This document shows, in pieces, positions 22,501-33,680 of a stretch of DNA of 64,000 bases (its first letter is position 1; each line of letters begins with the position of its first letter). The DNA lies in contig JAMXSV010000026.1 of NCBI GenBank assembly GCA_027559495.1, positions 930,001-994,000 on the forward strand. Reading direction: 5' to 3'. The translations under genes were made by a program, and so were the position numbers. Below the pieces are notes generated by a model that ran no database searches, had not been told where the DNA came from, and worked only from the letters and a program-made list of their open reading frames with translations. The DNA is from Aurifilum marmelostoma (Eukaryota > Ascomycota > Sordariomycetes > Diaporthales > Cryphonectriaceae).

Positions 22501-25500
22501 AAATGACCTGGCTGTATGGCTATCGAATGCGCCGGAGATCTATCGACAAGACGAGGCAAAATAGCCCCAATGTCGGCAATTCCCACATCACGCCACGGGG
22601 CCATCTTCCCAGTCCAAGGCTGCATGACATCCCGAACTCCAGCTGGTTGCGAGGGTGGGACAGGGTAGTGAGATCTTCGGGCCATTATTCGAATACGCGC
22701 GCTGGGTCATGCTGGTCAATCAAATCTATCAAAATCTGAAAAAAGCAACCCTCTCTTCCTGTCTATACGACCTGGATCCCGGAGGCGGAACCTCCAGGTT
22801 GCACTGGACAGCATTAGCCCATTGATCGGATGTTTCGATCCTGGTGATTTCTCTGCCCATTAATTAAGAGGTACAGGGCTTCTCTGCAGCGTTGCTGGTT
22901 ACAATAGCACACTGACCATCTGGGTTCCTTATTCATCAACTGAGAAAGATGACCGGGGGGGGGGGAAGGGTCCCAAGGGGTCTGCCATGATAGAGAATAG
23001 ACCAGCCTCGGCAGGCGGGCTATTTCGAACAGCCAGCACGTGAGACGGTCGGCTGGGACCGAATAAGGAACAACGCGAGAAAAGGAAAGAAACAAAGAAG
23101 GCACCAAAATTCGGTTTCGAGTCTGCTGATTGCATCAATCGTCAATTAGATTGGGCTGGCTCTCCATTTGGGCGGCACGTAGGCAGGGATCTGAGACTGG
23201 ATCGGATATGACCTGCAAGCGAAAAGGTGAGAGCGGCACGTTCTCCTCCAGGCCAGTCTAAAATGACCAGCATGATGTCGGAGGGGTAAACCTTAAGCCC
23301 GATGGGCGTGAAATGACTAGAAGCTATAGTCAGTGCGCCCTGCTGCCTCGAGTTGAGCGCCAGTCATTCCGGGAAGGGTCTTTCTGCATGTCTGATTTCC
23401 GTACATGCAGGCTCTCTGCACGAGCAGGCCGCCAGGTTTCAAGGTGACAGGGTAGCAAGGGGCCTCTGACGTCCTACGATTTTCTCGAAGCTTTCCAAGC
23501 AATACTAGGTCAATATGTATATCTCCATTCCCTTGGTCAGTCAGCAGCGTGCTTCTTGCCACGTAGGGTAGTATTGCCGTCTCCGTGGTAGAGCCAAGTG
23601 GATGGCAGGCTAAGAGACTTCATATGGACGACTTCTCGTACATTGTCGATGCTCGGATACCGCTCAGGAAAGTCGGTAAGGCCAGGGGGGGAAAAAGGGA
23701 AAAAGGAAAAAAGAAAGGGAGGGGGGGGGGGCGAGACTGATGTCGTGTTCGTCCAGGAACGCACCGGAGCCATCATCTGAAGGCATACAGCGTGAGTGGA
23801 AACGCTGGCGCGGATTTCAGTCACAATGTAATTATGAGACGCTAGTGCGTGCATGCGTGTGTGTCTTTGGATTTTGGGTGTATCCCCTTACGACACATAG
23901 AGAGAGAGCTCCTGTGGCCTGCAGTCGTCTTACAACAGAGCATGGGGCTACTGCTACGTAGTATGGATGTTGAAGCTTGCTGTGTCGGCCGTCGATGCCC
24001 AACCGCTTGTCTCGATCGGTATAAGAGGTAACTGAGCCGTGTCTGACCGTTGAAAAATTCTGTTTCCGCAGCATATCAGAGCTCCCAGGTGAGCGACTTA
24101 AAACACAGAATCAGGAGATACCTGAGATAGCGCGAAAATGTACACGAGCTGTGTGCTGGGATGAGAGCATCTTCCAGGTAGCCTAATGCACTAGGAGCAG
24201 TCGCTGCCGATAGCGAAAGTGAGTTTGCACCGGGGGGAACCTTGATTCACGCGGCCCAACTGCAGCACAAGGAAGATCTGCACATGAAAAGAGATGTCGT
24301 TGAAAGGCAGGCGAGGCGGGTCCCCTAAACCTGTGGAGAGCGGACCCAACCTGCCTGGAAGCACTGGCAGCAGCTGGCCAGGGTCCTCGACAGAAACCAC
24401 CTCCCCCCTTTTTTGGTCAACGGGCCTATCACGGAGGGAAGATTTCTCGATTGCCGAGCAGGGGGGGGGGGCGTACAGGTACCTCGACGGCGTGGATCTT
24501 CCTCCTTTCAGCTGGCTGACTCGCATATCTTAAAGGTGGTGTGCCTAGAATTTGGTGGTATAGGTGCGTGTTGACATATCGAGATTGGCCCCGTTGCTGA
24601 TACATGCAGGTGCATGGCATTAGTATGACATACAACGTAGTAGCTGCAGGGAGGAGCAACGGTTGCTCAAGATTGACCGGCAGGGGAGGGGGGGCCTGAG
24701 CCTGCAGCGTCTCCACATGATCGCCTCAGCGAGAAGGTCACGTTCTGCGCAGGGCTTGGCTGTGACCACAACAGGAAAAGAGAAAAAAAGAAAAAGAGTT
24801 GTTGAAAACAGAAAGAGAGAGAGAGGAGAAGGAGGTGAGAAGGAGAGGCAGGAAGGAAGGGTGAGACCGGGTGGGTCGTCGTCTTCTAAAATTGCTCAGC
24901 TGCTTCATGTTGCGACAGGGTGGCTCGTGAGAGTGGCTCTCTTAGGAGCTCGAGCCTCGAGCCACGAGGTAGACTTGGTGGAGCGAAGCACACACCTGCG
25001 GTGCCTTCTTGGCCTTGTGGATACATAGTACGCGATGGGATGCTCCACCAGCCAGACCAAGTGGCGCCTCTTGTCGGTGTGGAACTGATCCTCATTGAAC
25101 AAGATGATCGGATCACAATGCGCAGAACCGGCCTGGACACTGCTCCCGACAGCATGACGAGGCGGGGCGGCTACTGCAGCACGGCGGCCGTCCCATACCA
25201 GTAAGTGATATTGGCGGTGAGGCCAGACGCAACAATGAAGTAGATGCAGATGCAATGTGACGGTGCTGCTGTCCCATCGTACGGCAAGCTCGAGTCGGTC
25301 TCGTCTCGCCGGGGGGGGGGCAGACTGGCTAGCATGGTTGTATTTCGGCTGGTCTGCTAGGTCTTGAAAGAAGCCGACGGATCGGCAGGTAGTTCGGGAG
25401 AGTACGAGGCTGACAAGGGGGATGCCCGGGGGGCGGCAGAGGGAGTTCTGGAAGAAGGGGAAGGGGTGGTGGTGGTTTAGGCTGGTAGTAGTACAATAAC

Positions 25501-27651
25501 GAGCAAGAGCGGGAGAGCCAGTGAAGAACTTTTCCCCCCTCACTCTTTCCTCTGGAGGACGAGTAAGTTGGGTCTAATTGATTTGAAATTGGCCCAATAG
25601 CGTCGCTCAATTGAAGGTCTGAACTTCTGAAGAGGGCCTAATCCGGGAAAACAACCCCACTGTGACTCCCCTGCTACTGGCACTAGAGTGCTATACACAA
25701 CACTACGGACAAGCCTGCCACTAGCGACGAGGGACTATCATTGATTAATTCTTCTTGATGTCAAGTTTCCACACAGCAGTAGAGACACATGCGGCGGCAT
25801 ACACGATTCCCAGTACAATGGTACGAGCCAAGATGGAGGCCCATGGGTTCTTGGATAGTGGTGGATTCATGCAACACCGGTCATCCCGGGCAAATTTGCC
25901 TGCAGCGAATTACCTCGCGCCCCTGCATTGCTGACGACCCCCTTCAGCCGTGGAACGAGGCGACCAGTCGCAGGTGTCCCTGGATGAGGCGGACCCCGAC
26001 AGCCAGCATGACTTGAGAAGATACACATCTGGAGAAAATGTGATCCACACTATCACTTTCTCTAACCAGCCCAAGACGTTCCAAGGACTCGAGGAGGTCA
26101 TCTAATTCAATTATATTGCAGCCCTGTTCCGACGCCCAAACCCAGTTCATGGAATACAAACACGGGTTACCAGAACTGTACTAGCACAACTCGTAACCCT
26201 TTCTGCCATGATCAGAAATAGCGCACCTCGGTCGAAGAGGAGCGACTGGGAGAGAGAAACAGAGGGAGGATGCGTGCGTGTCGCTCTTCAGGAGAGTCCA
26301 TGACCTCTAGAGAACAGAGTAGTAACCCTTGGCCGCTTGTCTGCGCGCGGTCGAATCAGGCCACTAGGCTTATAACCAAGCACTAATTATCTTTTGGGGT
26401 ACCCAATTCGAAACAGAGCTAGGCCCTCCCGTAATCACGCATAAATCGCACAAGCAGCGCAGCGGACGCTCGCGACTGGCACTTGTCTAGGCAAGTTGGT
26501 ATCGAAAGCAAGCACATATTCGACGCGGGTGGTGTTGATTGATGAGGCATCTACCATACGTCCAGTGGCGCCATCGAGACTGATCAAAAGCGACTGTTAA
26601 AGTCGGGCAAAAGTTTTGCCCAAGTAAGTAAGTGTATCAAGCACAACGCCGGTTAGTTGCATGCATTCCAGACGATCACTTGTTTCTTTCTCAATCCCGA
26701 GTCTTGTCTGGCTGATTGATGCCTACATAATATGTGTGCGATCCACTCTATGCTGGGCAGCAACAGGGCTCATAGCAGGAAAGAGACGTCACTCATGCCT
26801 TGAAACATTTTTGGTGCCTAAACTTCTGAAGAAACGTGGCTCATACAGCGGACCGCCCTGCTAGTTTTCCCGTGATCTCCAACCCTACTCCATTCTTGCG
26901 TCTGATGTAACTCTGCCATGTCCAGGGCGTACGCGAGCGTCTGATTCTTCCTGAAGAGGCCACGGGTGCTCATTTGCCCTGCCCATGTGTCTCGCCTCAA
27001 GAATCAAAGTTGTAGCGGGCGAAAGGGTGACGTCGAAGCACGTCATCACATAATGTATTATGTGAGAGGCGACTTCCAACGAGACCGAGTAAGGTGTTGA
27101 TGTTGCCCGCGTTGTCATCTGCCTGCCACACATGAGCTCCTCTCTACCGTCCCTTCATGACAAGTATGCATCAGGGGCCTGACGCTGTGTACCGCGGCGC
27201 CCATTCCACGATGGGCCCGAGCCACGTCAAAGCCCTCGAATAAGCTCCGTTGTAACACTCAGGATATCAAGCTCGTGAAGACTTCTGATATTCATGACGA
27301 TCATGCATGCCTGCGCCCGTCATCTCCATGACCCTGTACCAAGAAAACAAAAAGACCAGAATGAGAAGGCGACAACCTTGTTGCTCAGTGCTTATGGTAT
27401 TGGTAAATGCAATGATACAGATAGGTGCGTACAATTGAGCACATTGAGAGAGCCCTCCGCCGTTGCTCCTCACTCCAAGTCTGCCTCCCTCAAGCGTGTT
27501 ATACTGCCGATGCAGAGCATGTCCTGGTTCGTGATGACCACTGAACTTCAAAGTCATCATTCCTGAGACTGGAGATAAATTTGTAAGGCATGATTGTACC
27601 ATGATTGGGTAAGAAGACGCCAGGGAAGAAACCAGGTCGACGACCACAGCC
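19521..27651. promoter_or_regulatory. Gene-poor 8.1 kb region upstream of the 18 kb gene
   Basis: No gene is firmly supported. The stretch runs from the start of the 18 kb gene to the 3' end of the mitochondrial uS9 gene. It includes purine runs (about 19987-20012, 21139-21167, 23690-23732, 24780-24862), homopolymer G runs and several TAC/GTA-rich patches. The longest ORF (20711-21895, minus) has shadow-like composition. One small minus-strand candidate with a membrane segment near 25745-25870 is described under findings. The region could serve as an extended promoter or leader for the 18 kb gene. Confidence 0.35.
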
Positions 27652-28877
27652 TTAACGCTTGACCCAAGCAGGCTTCTTTCTCGCCTTGAGATGGCCGTGC
27701 TTCTTCCTCTCCACCCCTCTTGGGTCACGAGTGACGACACCAGCTGTGTATCTTGTTAGCGAGACATCAGAACAGAGTTGATGAGAAAAGGTCACTTACC
27801 TCGTCGAAGAGCCGGCTTCAGTGCCGGCTCATGCGCCATGAGCGCCTTGCCAACAGCCATAGCGAGGGCCTCTGCCTGGCCAGTGGTGCCCCCGCCGTCG
27901 ACGAGCGCCCACACGTTGTACTTGTCTGTCCTAGCTGTAGCCTTGAGCGCCCACACTGCGCTCTCACGGTCGTGAATGCGCCCAAAGGCGTCAGCCAGTG
28001 ATTTGCCGTTTACGAGGACCTCCCCAGTCCCCTCGACGACCCACGCGCGAGCTGTAGACGTCTTCCTCTTGCCCACGCCCACCGCCCTGCCAAACCGATC
28101 GATGGGTATCTCCTTCGCCTTATGGCTGTGTGGGTTGATATCGCGCTTGAATTTTCCCGTTGCCTCCTTCAACGTTGGCGTCTGGAGCTTGGGGTGAATC
28201 TTGTTCAGCCTCTTGACCAGCGTCATGCACCTCGCATACTCAGACGCCTTGATATCCTCGCCCACAGACAACCGGTAGTCCCTCAGCGTCCTGAACGCCA
28301 CCTTCTCTTGTTGGTCTGAGGGCACGGTCGGGAGGTGCGCGTATCTTCGCATCAGCTTTTGTAGTTGGAGGTAGCTGTCGTTAAACTCGGGCTGCCGCGA
28401 GAAATAGGATGGGGATACCGGCATAGGTCGAGCGTGCACTGCAGACACGATCTTGTCCAAGTCTGCACCTTCTGGCTCTCCAGCGCCTCCGTGTTGCTCG
28501 ACTTCAGAAGACTGCTGCTCCTGCTCCTGCTTTCCCTGTGACTGAAGCTCTCGCCACTGTCCAATTTGTTCGTCGCGGCCTTGTACTTGCTCGCTCTCTG
28601 CAGCTCTGCCACTTCGGGCTGTGCGCATCTGCAGGATCGTCTGCCTCGCCCTCTCCATGTTCTCTGTACCGACGCCTAGCTCCATGCTTTCTGCGACAAA
28701 CTCGTCTCTCGACACCGTGTCAACGCATCTGGAGGCAGTTGTCGAGAGGGGCCGCGCGTGTCGAACCTCAGGACCGATTTGCAGGCCTTGCATCATCTGT
28801 CGGAGCTGTTGCCATTGCGGGGCCGAAGTCTGGCACCGACCCCTGAGGTGGGCCAATGTCGGTCTTAACGATGCCAT
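27652..28877 (-). CDS. Mitochondrial small ribosomal subunit protein uS9m
   Basis: This is a structural protein of the mitochondrial small ribosomal subunit. Exons are 28877-27800 and 27743-27652. The N-terminus is a mitochondrial targeting peptide (MASLRPTLAHLRGRC..., then RPLSTTASR). A glutamine/glutamate-rich linker follows. The S9 domain occupies the last third: GRAVGVGKRKTSTARAWVVEG, VNGKSLADAF, VDGGGTTGQAEALAMAVGKAL. The short second exon supplies the conserved basic tail (GVVTRDPRGVERKKHGHLKARKK cut here; it ends AWVKR), which reaches the decoding site in bacterial S9. The gene diverges from eEF1B-gamma across 370 bp. No frame break was seen. Confidence 0.95.
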
Positions 28878-29247
28878 ATTCGCCGTCGCTACCTCCTCAT
28901 GACCAACATGTAGTAGCCGCGGCCGGTGGTCCTGTTTCCTTGCACAGCTGGTCGACGTCGAGGTGAGAGGTCAGGTCAGGCAAGTTTCTCAGAAAATGGT
29001 TGGTGCCACGCCAACCAATCAGTCACCCACGTACCCCACTGTTAGTGCCCAGCATTATACCTAGTGTGCTTGCACTAACAGCAGCTCCAGTGGCAGAATT
29101 CAGTAGACAGCTGCGGGGTGATGGTGGGACAATTTTTTTGTTCAGGCACACACACGAAACCCAAACTCCAACCTCTTTCTCCCTCCTCCGTTGACTCACC
29201 TTTCCACCACACCCCTCCACCTTGTCGTCAGGAAAACCAACGCAAAG
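28878..29247. promoter_or_regulatory. Divergent promoter region, uS9m / eEF1B-gamma
   Basis: The 370 bp between the two starts must serve both genes. A strongly CT-rich tract precedes the eEF1B-gamma start on the plus strand (about 29163-29225), as is usual for highly expressed fungal translation genes. No discrete motif is claimed. Confidence 0.5.
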
Positions 29248-30931
29248 ATGGCTTTCGGCAAGCTGTACACATACGAGGTAAGATAATGACATATCCGTCA
29301 ACCTGCGACTCATAACAGGACAAAAGAAACTGACCCCGCCGCCTTCCCCGAAAGCAAAACCCCCGCTCCACGGCCATCCGCGCCGTCGCGAAGGCCAACG
29401 ACCTCGACCTCGAGATCGTCGAGGTTGACACCGTCAACCCCACCCCCGAATACCTCAAGCTCAACAAGCTTGGCAAGGTCCCTACATTCGAGGGCCAGGA
29501 TGGCTATGCTCTGTACGAGTGCATGGCCATCGCCATCTATAGTAAGCTCCTCTTCTGCTGGTCTTTCCGCCACTCCTCTGCCCAATCGCACTGCAACGTG
29601 ATGAGTATTTTCTTTTTTTAAAAGAATACATGTTATCCCTGACTGAATCAATCTTTTTGTTGAAAATGTAAACTTCTGAACGCACTGGCACTCGCACATC
29701 TGTTTTCCCCAAGGCTTGCTGAGAGCATCTGGCTAACCACCCCGAAATAGTCACTGTACGTCTTCAACCAGCCTGGTGCATTTGCACGCTCGTTATACCG
29801 CACGCATCGACAAATTCTACGAGATTTTTCCTTTGATGAGTTGGATTTGCTGACATCGAATGTAGTCTCAAAATGAGAAGACTACCCTTCTGGGCAAGAC
29901 CAAGCAGGACTACGCTTCTATCCTGAAGTGGATGAGCTACTTCAACGTACGTTCCCAATGGCATTCATTCCGGCGAGCCTCACCAAAGCTGACACTGAAT
30001 GTAACAGACCGAGGTCCTCCCCGCCCTGGGCAAGTGGTACCGCCCCCTGCTCGGACGTGACCCCTACAACAAGAAGAGCGTCGACGATGCCTCCAAGTCC
30101 GCCGCGAAGGCTCTTGCCACTGTTGAGGAGCACCTCCAGCACAACACCTATCTGGTTGGCGAGCGCATCACTCTGGCCGACCTGTTCGCTACCGGCATCA
30201 TTGCCCGTGGCTTCGAGTTCTTCTTCGACAAGCAGTGGCGCCAGGAGCACCCCAACGTCACTCGGTGGTACTCCACTGTCTACAACCAGCCCATCTACTC
30301 CGCTGTGGCCCCAAAGTTTGAGCTTCTTGACACCCCCAAGCTCACCAATGTTGCCCCCAAGAAGCCCGAGCAGCCCAAGAAGGAGACCCCCAAGGCGGCT
30401 GCCAAGCCCGCTGCCGCTGCTGAGGAGCCTGCCGAGGCCCCCAAGCCCAAGCACCCTCTCGAGGCTCTGCCCAGGTCTGCCTTCGCTCTGGACGAGTGGA
30501 AGCGCTACTACTCCAACCATGATGAGGCCGACTCTCTGAAGTGGTTCTGGGAGAACGTTCCCTTCTCCGACTACTCCATCTGGAAGTGCAGCTACAAGTA
30601 CAACGATGAGCTCACCCTGACTTTCATGTCCAACAACCTGATCGGCGGCTTCAACAACCGTCTTGAGGCTTCCCGCAAGTACCTCTTCGGCTGTGCCTCC
30701 GTGTACGGCGAGAACAACAACTCCGTCATCGAGGGTGCTTTCGTCATCCGTGGTGATGACTTCAAACCCGTCTTCGATGTCGCTCCCGACTACGAGAGCT
30801 ACGAGTTCGAGAAGCTCGACCCCACCAACCCTGAGCACAAGGCCTACGTCGAGGCTCAGTGGACGTGGGACAAGCCCGTCGTCGTGGACGGCAAGGAGTA
30901 CAAGCACGCCTCCGGCAAGGTCTTCAAATAA
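29248..30931 (+). CDS. Translation elongation factor eEF1B gamma subunit
   Basis: This is the structural subunit of the GTP exchange factor for eEF1A. Exons are 29248-29277, 29355-29541, 29751-29755, 29866-29946 and 30008-30931. The third exon is only five bases (TCACT). It is needed to join ...AIAIY through Ile-Thr to SQNEKTTLLGKTKQDY, and exon lengths sum to 409 codons. The N-terminal half is a glutathione-transferase-like domain (MAFGKLYTYE, STAIRAVAKAN, NKLGKVPTFEG, NTYLVGERITLADLF). A Lys/Pro/Ala linker follows, then the conserved EF1G domain (FALDEWKRYYSN, LKWFWENV, FGCASVYGENNNSVIEGAFV, ending HASGKVFK). Codon use is strongly biased to C-ending codons, as expected for high expression. 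The acceptor of intron 1 (AAAG) is unusual, since fungal acceptors normally follow a pyrimidine. Confidence 0.95.
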
Positions 30932-31582
30932 GCGACTCGTTTTCTCACAAATTTTGATGATGACAGAGCCATTCCTGGTCGGGGGAAGGGAGTTCGTGTC
31001 ATTGATCATAGCGTGACTGGACGCGCGAGATACACTACTGCTGCTCGCTTCTTTATGAGGTTCTCAAGCTTGGGCCAGAGCTTTCGTCCAGTGAACCCTC
31101 GTACTGAAACCGAGATAGGAAAGAGCAATAGAACAGAGGGACGCAAAACTTCCGTAACGATAATTGAATTTCCCTTTCCATGTGATGTGCCAATCTCGTG
31201 GCTTCTACAATGTGTGTATGTTTCCCCCGCCTTCTCAGTTTTTTTCAGTGGGTATCAAAATATCCTGCCAACGACGCCTTGTACTCCCTCCCGTCGAGCA
31301 ATCCCGGCTTCTCCCCTCGTTGCCAGCGAGACACCTTCTCAGAAATCCTGATGCTTCTGCGTTTGGTTCAGTGAGTTCCTGGATCCTCGTGCTTATGCTG
31401 TTCAAGGATCGATAAAGCTTCGGGGTTGTCTCGACGCGATTATAATCTGCTGAACTTGGGCAACGAAATCGCCTCTCCCACGGCGGGTAATCGAAGTTAT
31501 GTACAGCCAATATCGGGGTTCCTGGTAAGAAATCAACAATTCCCTGGACGAGAGTTCCGCGCATGTCGTCCTAACTCGCTTT
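30932..31582. other. Convergent intergenic region, eEF1B-gamma / NIF-domain gene
   Basis: Holds two 3' UTRs. No ORF with protein-like composition and no repeats were seen. Confidence 0.5.
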
Positions 31583-32872
31583 CTACGACATCTTGAACGG
31601 GTTCGCCCGCATGTACGCGCTAACGTCCTCCTGGTAGCAAAGCTCGTTTAGATAGTCATGCACATCGGGGAGGATGTTTCCATCCTCATCCATATCGCCT
31701 GTGAACTCGGGCAGCGTGATGGCATTATGTGGCTCGCTGCGTGCCTTCTCGGCCGAGTCGTCAATCAGTACTGTATTCCCCTGGTTCCAGCAGCCGCCCT
31801 CAAAGCCCTCGCGTGTGGTGGGATACGAGCCTTGCACCACGGGGTCGTCCCAGAGGGACGTCAAGCGCTTGTAGCACTGGGTGCGAACCTTGTAGTCCTG
31901 CGCGGTGAGGCCGAACCTGTCGCGGCCCCAGACCGCAATGACCTGTTCCAGAGCTGCAGGGGGCAAGAGGCCATTGACCATGCGCTTGACATTGTCGGGT
32001 CGGGCGGAGGACCAGATGACGACCCAGAAGGTGTTGACGCAGTACTTGATAAATTGGCGTGCGTGCCGCCGGGCGTCGAAATTGGCCGAGTTTCTTCTGT
32101 TGGGGCGATGCAAAAGCGTGCCGTTGAGGTCGATTACAACGAGGAGGGGCCCCGGGTGGGTGCGCTTCTTGGGCAAGAAGGAGGCACGCATCAGATAAGC
32201 ATCTGTAGGGTTCGGTACACCGCCGGATTCTGCGCTGGGCGGAGTAACGGCCATACGGTCCTGATTGCGGTCGGACTTGGAGCGGGAAGGTCCGGACAAT
32301 GCTTTGGCCGCGATTTGGATAGGGGGTGCTAGTTCCTTGTCTTGGGGAGGAGTAGGAGGATTGAACGGCATTCTGTGCTGTGCTTGTGCGGATGAGTGGC
32401 CCGCATAGTAGCTTTGAAGGTTTGCCGGCGGATAGGGATTGCTTTGTGCAGGGCCGGCTGGGAAGCCGGCTGGCTGGTACATGCCAAAGCTTGGGTCCAT
32501 CATCAGGTTGGGCATCATGTTGGGGACCATGTTGGGCATGGGGAGTGGTTGTAGCCCACTGAACAAGTTCGGCTGAGCAAGAGCCATGCTGAACGGATGC
32601 AGCCCGTCCATCGTCTGAGGTGTCTGACAACCCGTTCCGTTGCCGAATGTACCGAGACCACTGTTCGGATTCATAACGTCTGCCGGGTACTGGTGAGGAG
32701 CTTGTGCTTGCTGATCACCATTATGCCGCGAAGGAAAAGACGCGGTGTTTTGCTGATCTTGACCTGGGTATGTCGAAGGCGCAGAAGCAGCATTTCCAGT
32801 TGACAATTCAAGGTCTCCTGGAGGTCTTGCGGCCTTTGGCAGCTGTTTCCTGCGTGGCCGTGTCCTTGTCAT
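31583..32872 (-). CDS. NIF/FCP1-homology (HAD superfamily) protein, catalytic Asp changed
   Basis: A single-exon gene. The first half is disordered and rich in Pro, Gln and Met, with repeats such as PMPNMVPNMMPNLMMDP. The C-terminal 200 residues form an FCP1-homology/NIF domain: LLVVIDLNGTLLHRP at about residues 243-257, FWVVIWSSARPDNVKRM, and VLIDDSAEKARSEPHNAITLPEF near the end (the last motif continues beyond the part quoted). FCP/SCP phosphatases use DxDxT; here the second Asp is Asn (DLNGT), so activity may be low or absent. I chose the ATG at 32872 (MTRTRPRRKQLPK), 429 residues. The frame remains open to an ATG at 33154, which would add 94 residues, but that part looks like leader. It diverges from RRP36. 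Confidence 0.8.
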   Translation of the reverse strand: MTRTRPRRKQLPKAARPPGDLELSTGNAASAPSTYPGQDQQNTASFPSRHNGDQQAQAPHQYPADVMNPNSGLGTFGNGTGCQTPQTMDGLHPFSMALAQPNLFSGLQPLPMPNMVPNMMPNLMMDPSFGMYQPAGFPAGPAQSNPYPPANLQSYYAGHSSAQAQHRMPFNPPTPPQDKELAPPIQIAAKALSGPSRSKSDRNQDRMAVTPPSAESGGVPNPTDAYLMRASFLPKKRTHPGPLLVVIDLNGTLLHRPNRRNSANFDARRHARQFIKYCVNTFWVVIWSSARPDNVKRMVNGLLPPAALEQVIAVWGRDRFGLTAQDYKVRTQCYKRLTSLWDDPVVQGSYPTTREGFEGGCWNQGNTVLIDDSAEKARSEPHNAITLPEFTGDMDEDGNILPDVHDYLNELCYQEDVSAYMRANPFKMS

Positions 32873-33680
32873 GGTCGGATGTGTGTATTGTGCTGGCAAC
32901 TTTCTTGACTTGTAGAAGTCTGACGAAGGATAAAGTCGTAAGAGATTTTTTGAACTCTTCTGTTCCAAAGTTGCAAATGTCTCCCGTTGGCGACGGCTTG
33001 ATGACGGCCGAGGTGACCGCGTCGGGGCCTCCCCAGAGAGGCCTAACGGCGATTGACTCGATGAGAAAGTCCTACTGTTTGCAACACATGGACGTGGTGT
33101 TGATATTGTCTTCTGGAAACGAAATGAACATATGATCATGAATTTGCCACCCATACCAAAGGAATATGCTCATCCACACAAAGCAGACGCCTAAAGCCCG
33201 TGTCAGTAGTTAATGGAGACTTGGTGACGTGGTGCAAGAATGAGAGACAAACGTGGTGTGGTTTGTTCGAGGACAAGGCGTGAAATTGATGATGATCCCT
33301 CGAAAGTCTCCCAGACTCGGTTGGCGAAAAATGAATGTCGAGATCAGGTGCTCGAAAGAAGCCACATACCCATATATGATGAGACTCGTTTACTTTAAGT
33401 GTAAGTGAGAGAGGCAAGATCCACCGTTGGAAAGTTTGAGGCAGGGCGGATTTTACATTTTCAGGGTACTTATCGATAACGTGTTTGGCTGAGTCATGTG
33501 TAGTGGTACTTGTATACACTGCCAATGCTAGCTTAAGGTGGAAGTAGCGAGACATGCCCACCCTGGCCCGTCGTGCTTACCCTGGTCCGAAATTTGAGAG
33601 CCTCACGATCAGAACACACTTGCGTTGATCATCACCTTCGCTAGATTTCCTATCTTTTTGTGTCTTTCCTTGAGGCAAGT
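32873..33680. promoter_or_regulatory. Divergent upstream region, NIF-domain gene / rrp36
   Basis: The part from 32873 to 33154 is an open extension of the NIF-domain frame and may be leader or coding. The remainder shows no supported feature. Confidence 0.4.

Noticed and set aside
29942..31009. Minus-strand ORF of 355 codons opposite eEF1B-gamma
   Set aside because: A shadow of the strongly codon-biased sense gene; its Leu/Val/Gly-rich sequence follows from C-ending sense codons.
31658..32332. Plus-strand ORF of 224 codons opposite the NIF-domain gene
   Set aside because: Antisense shadow; the sense frame carries the HAD motifs.
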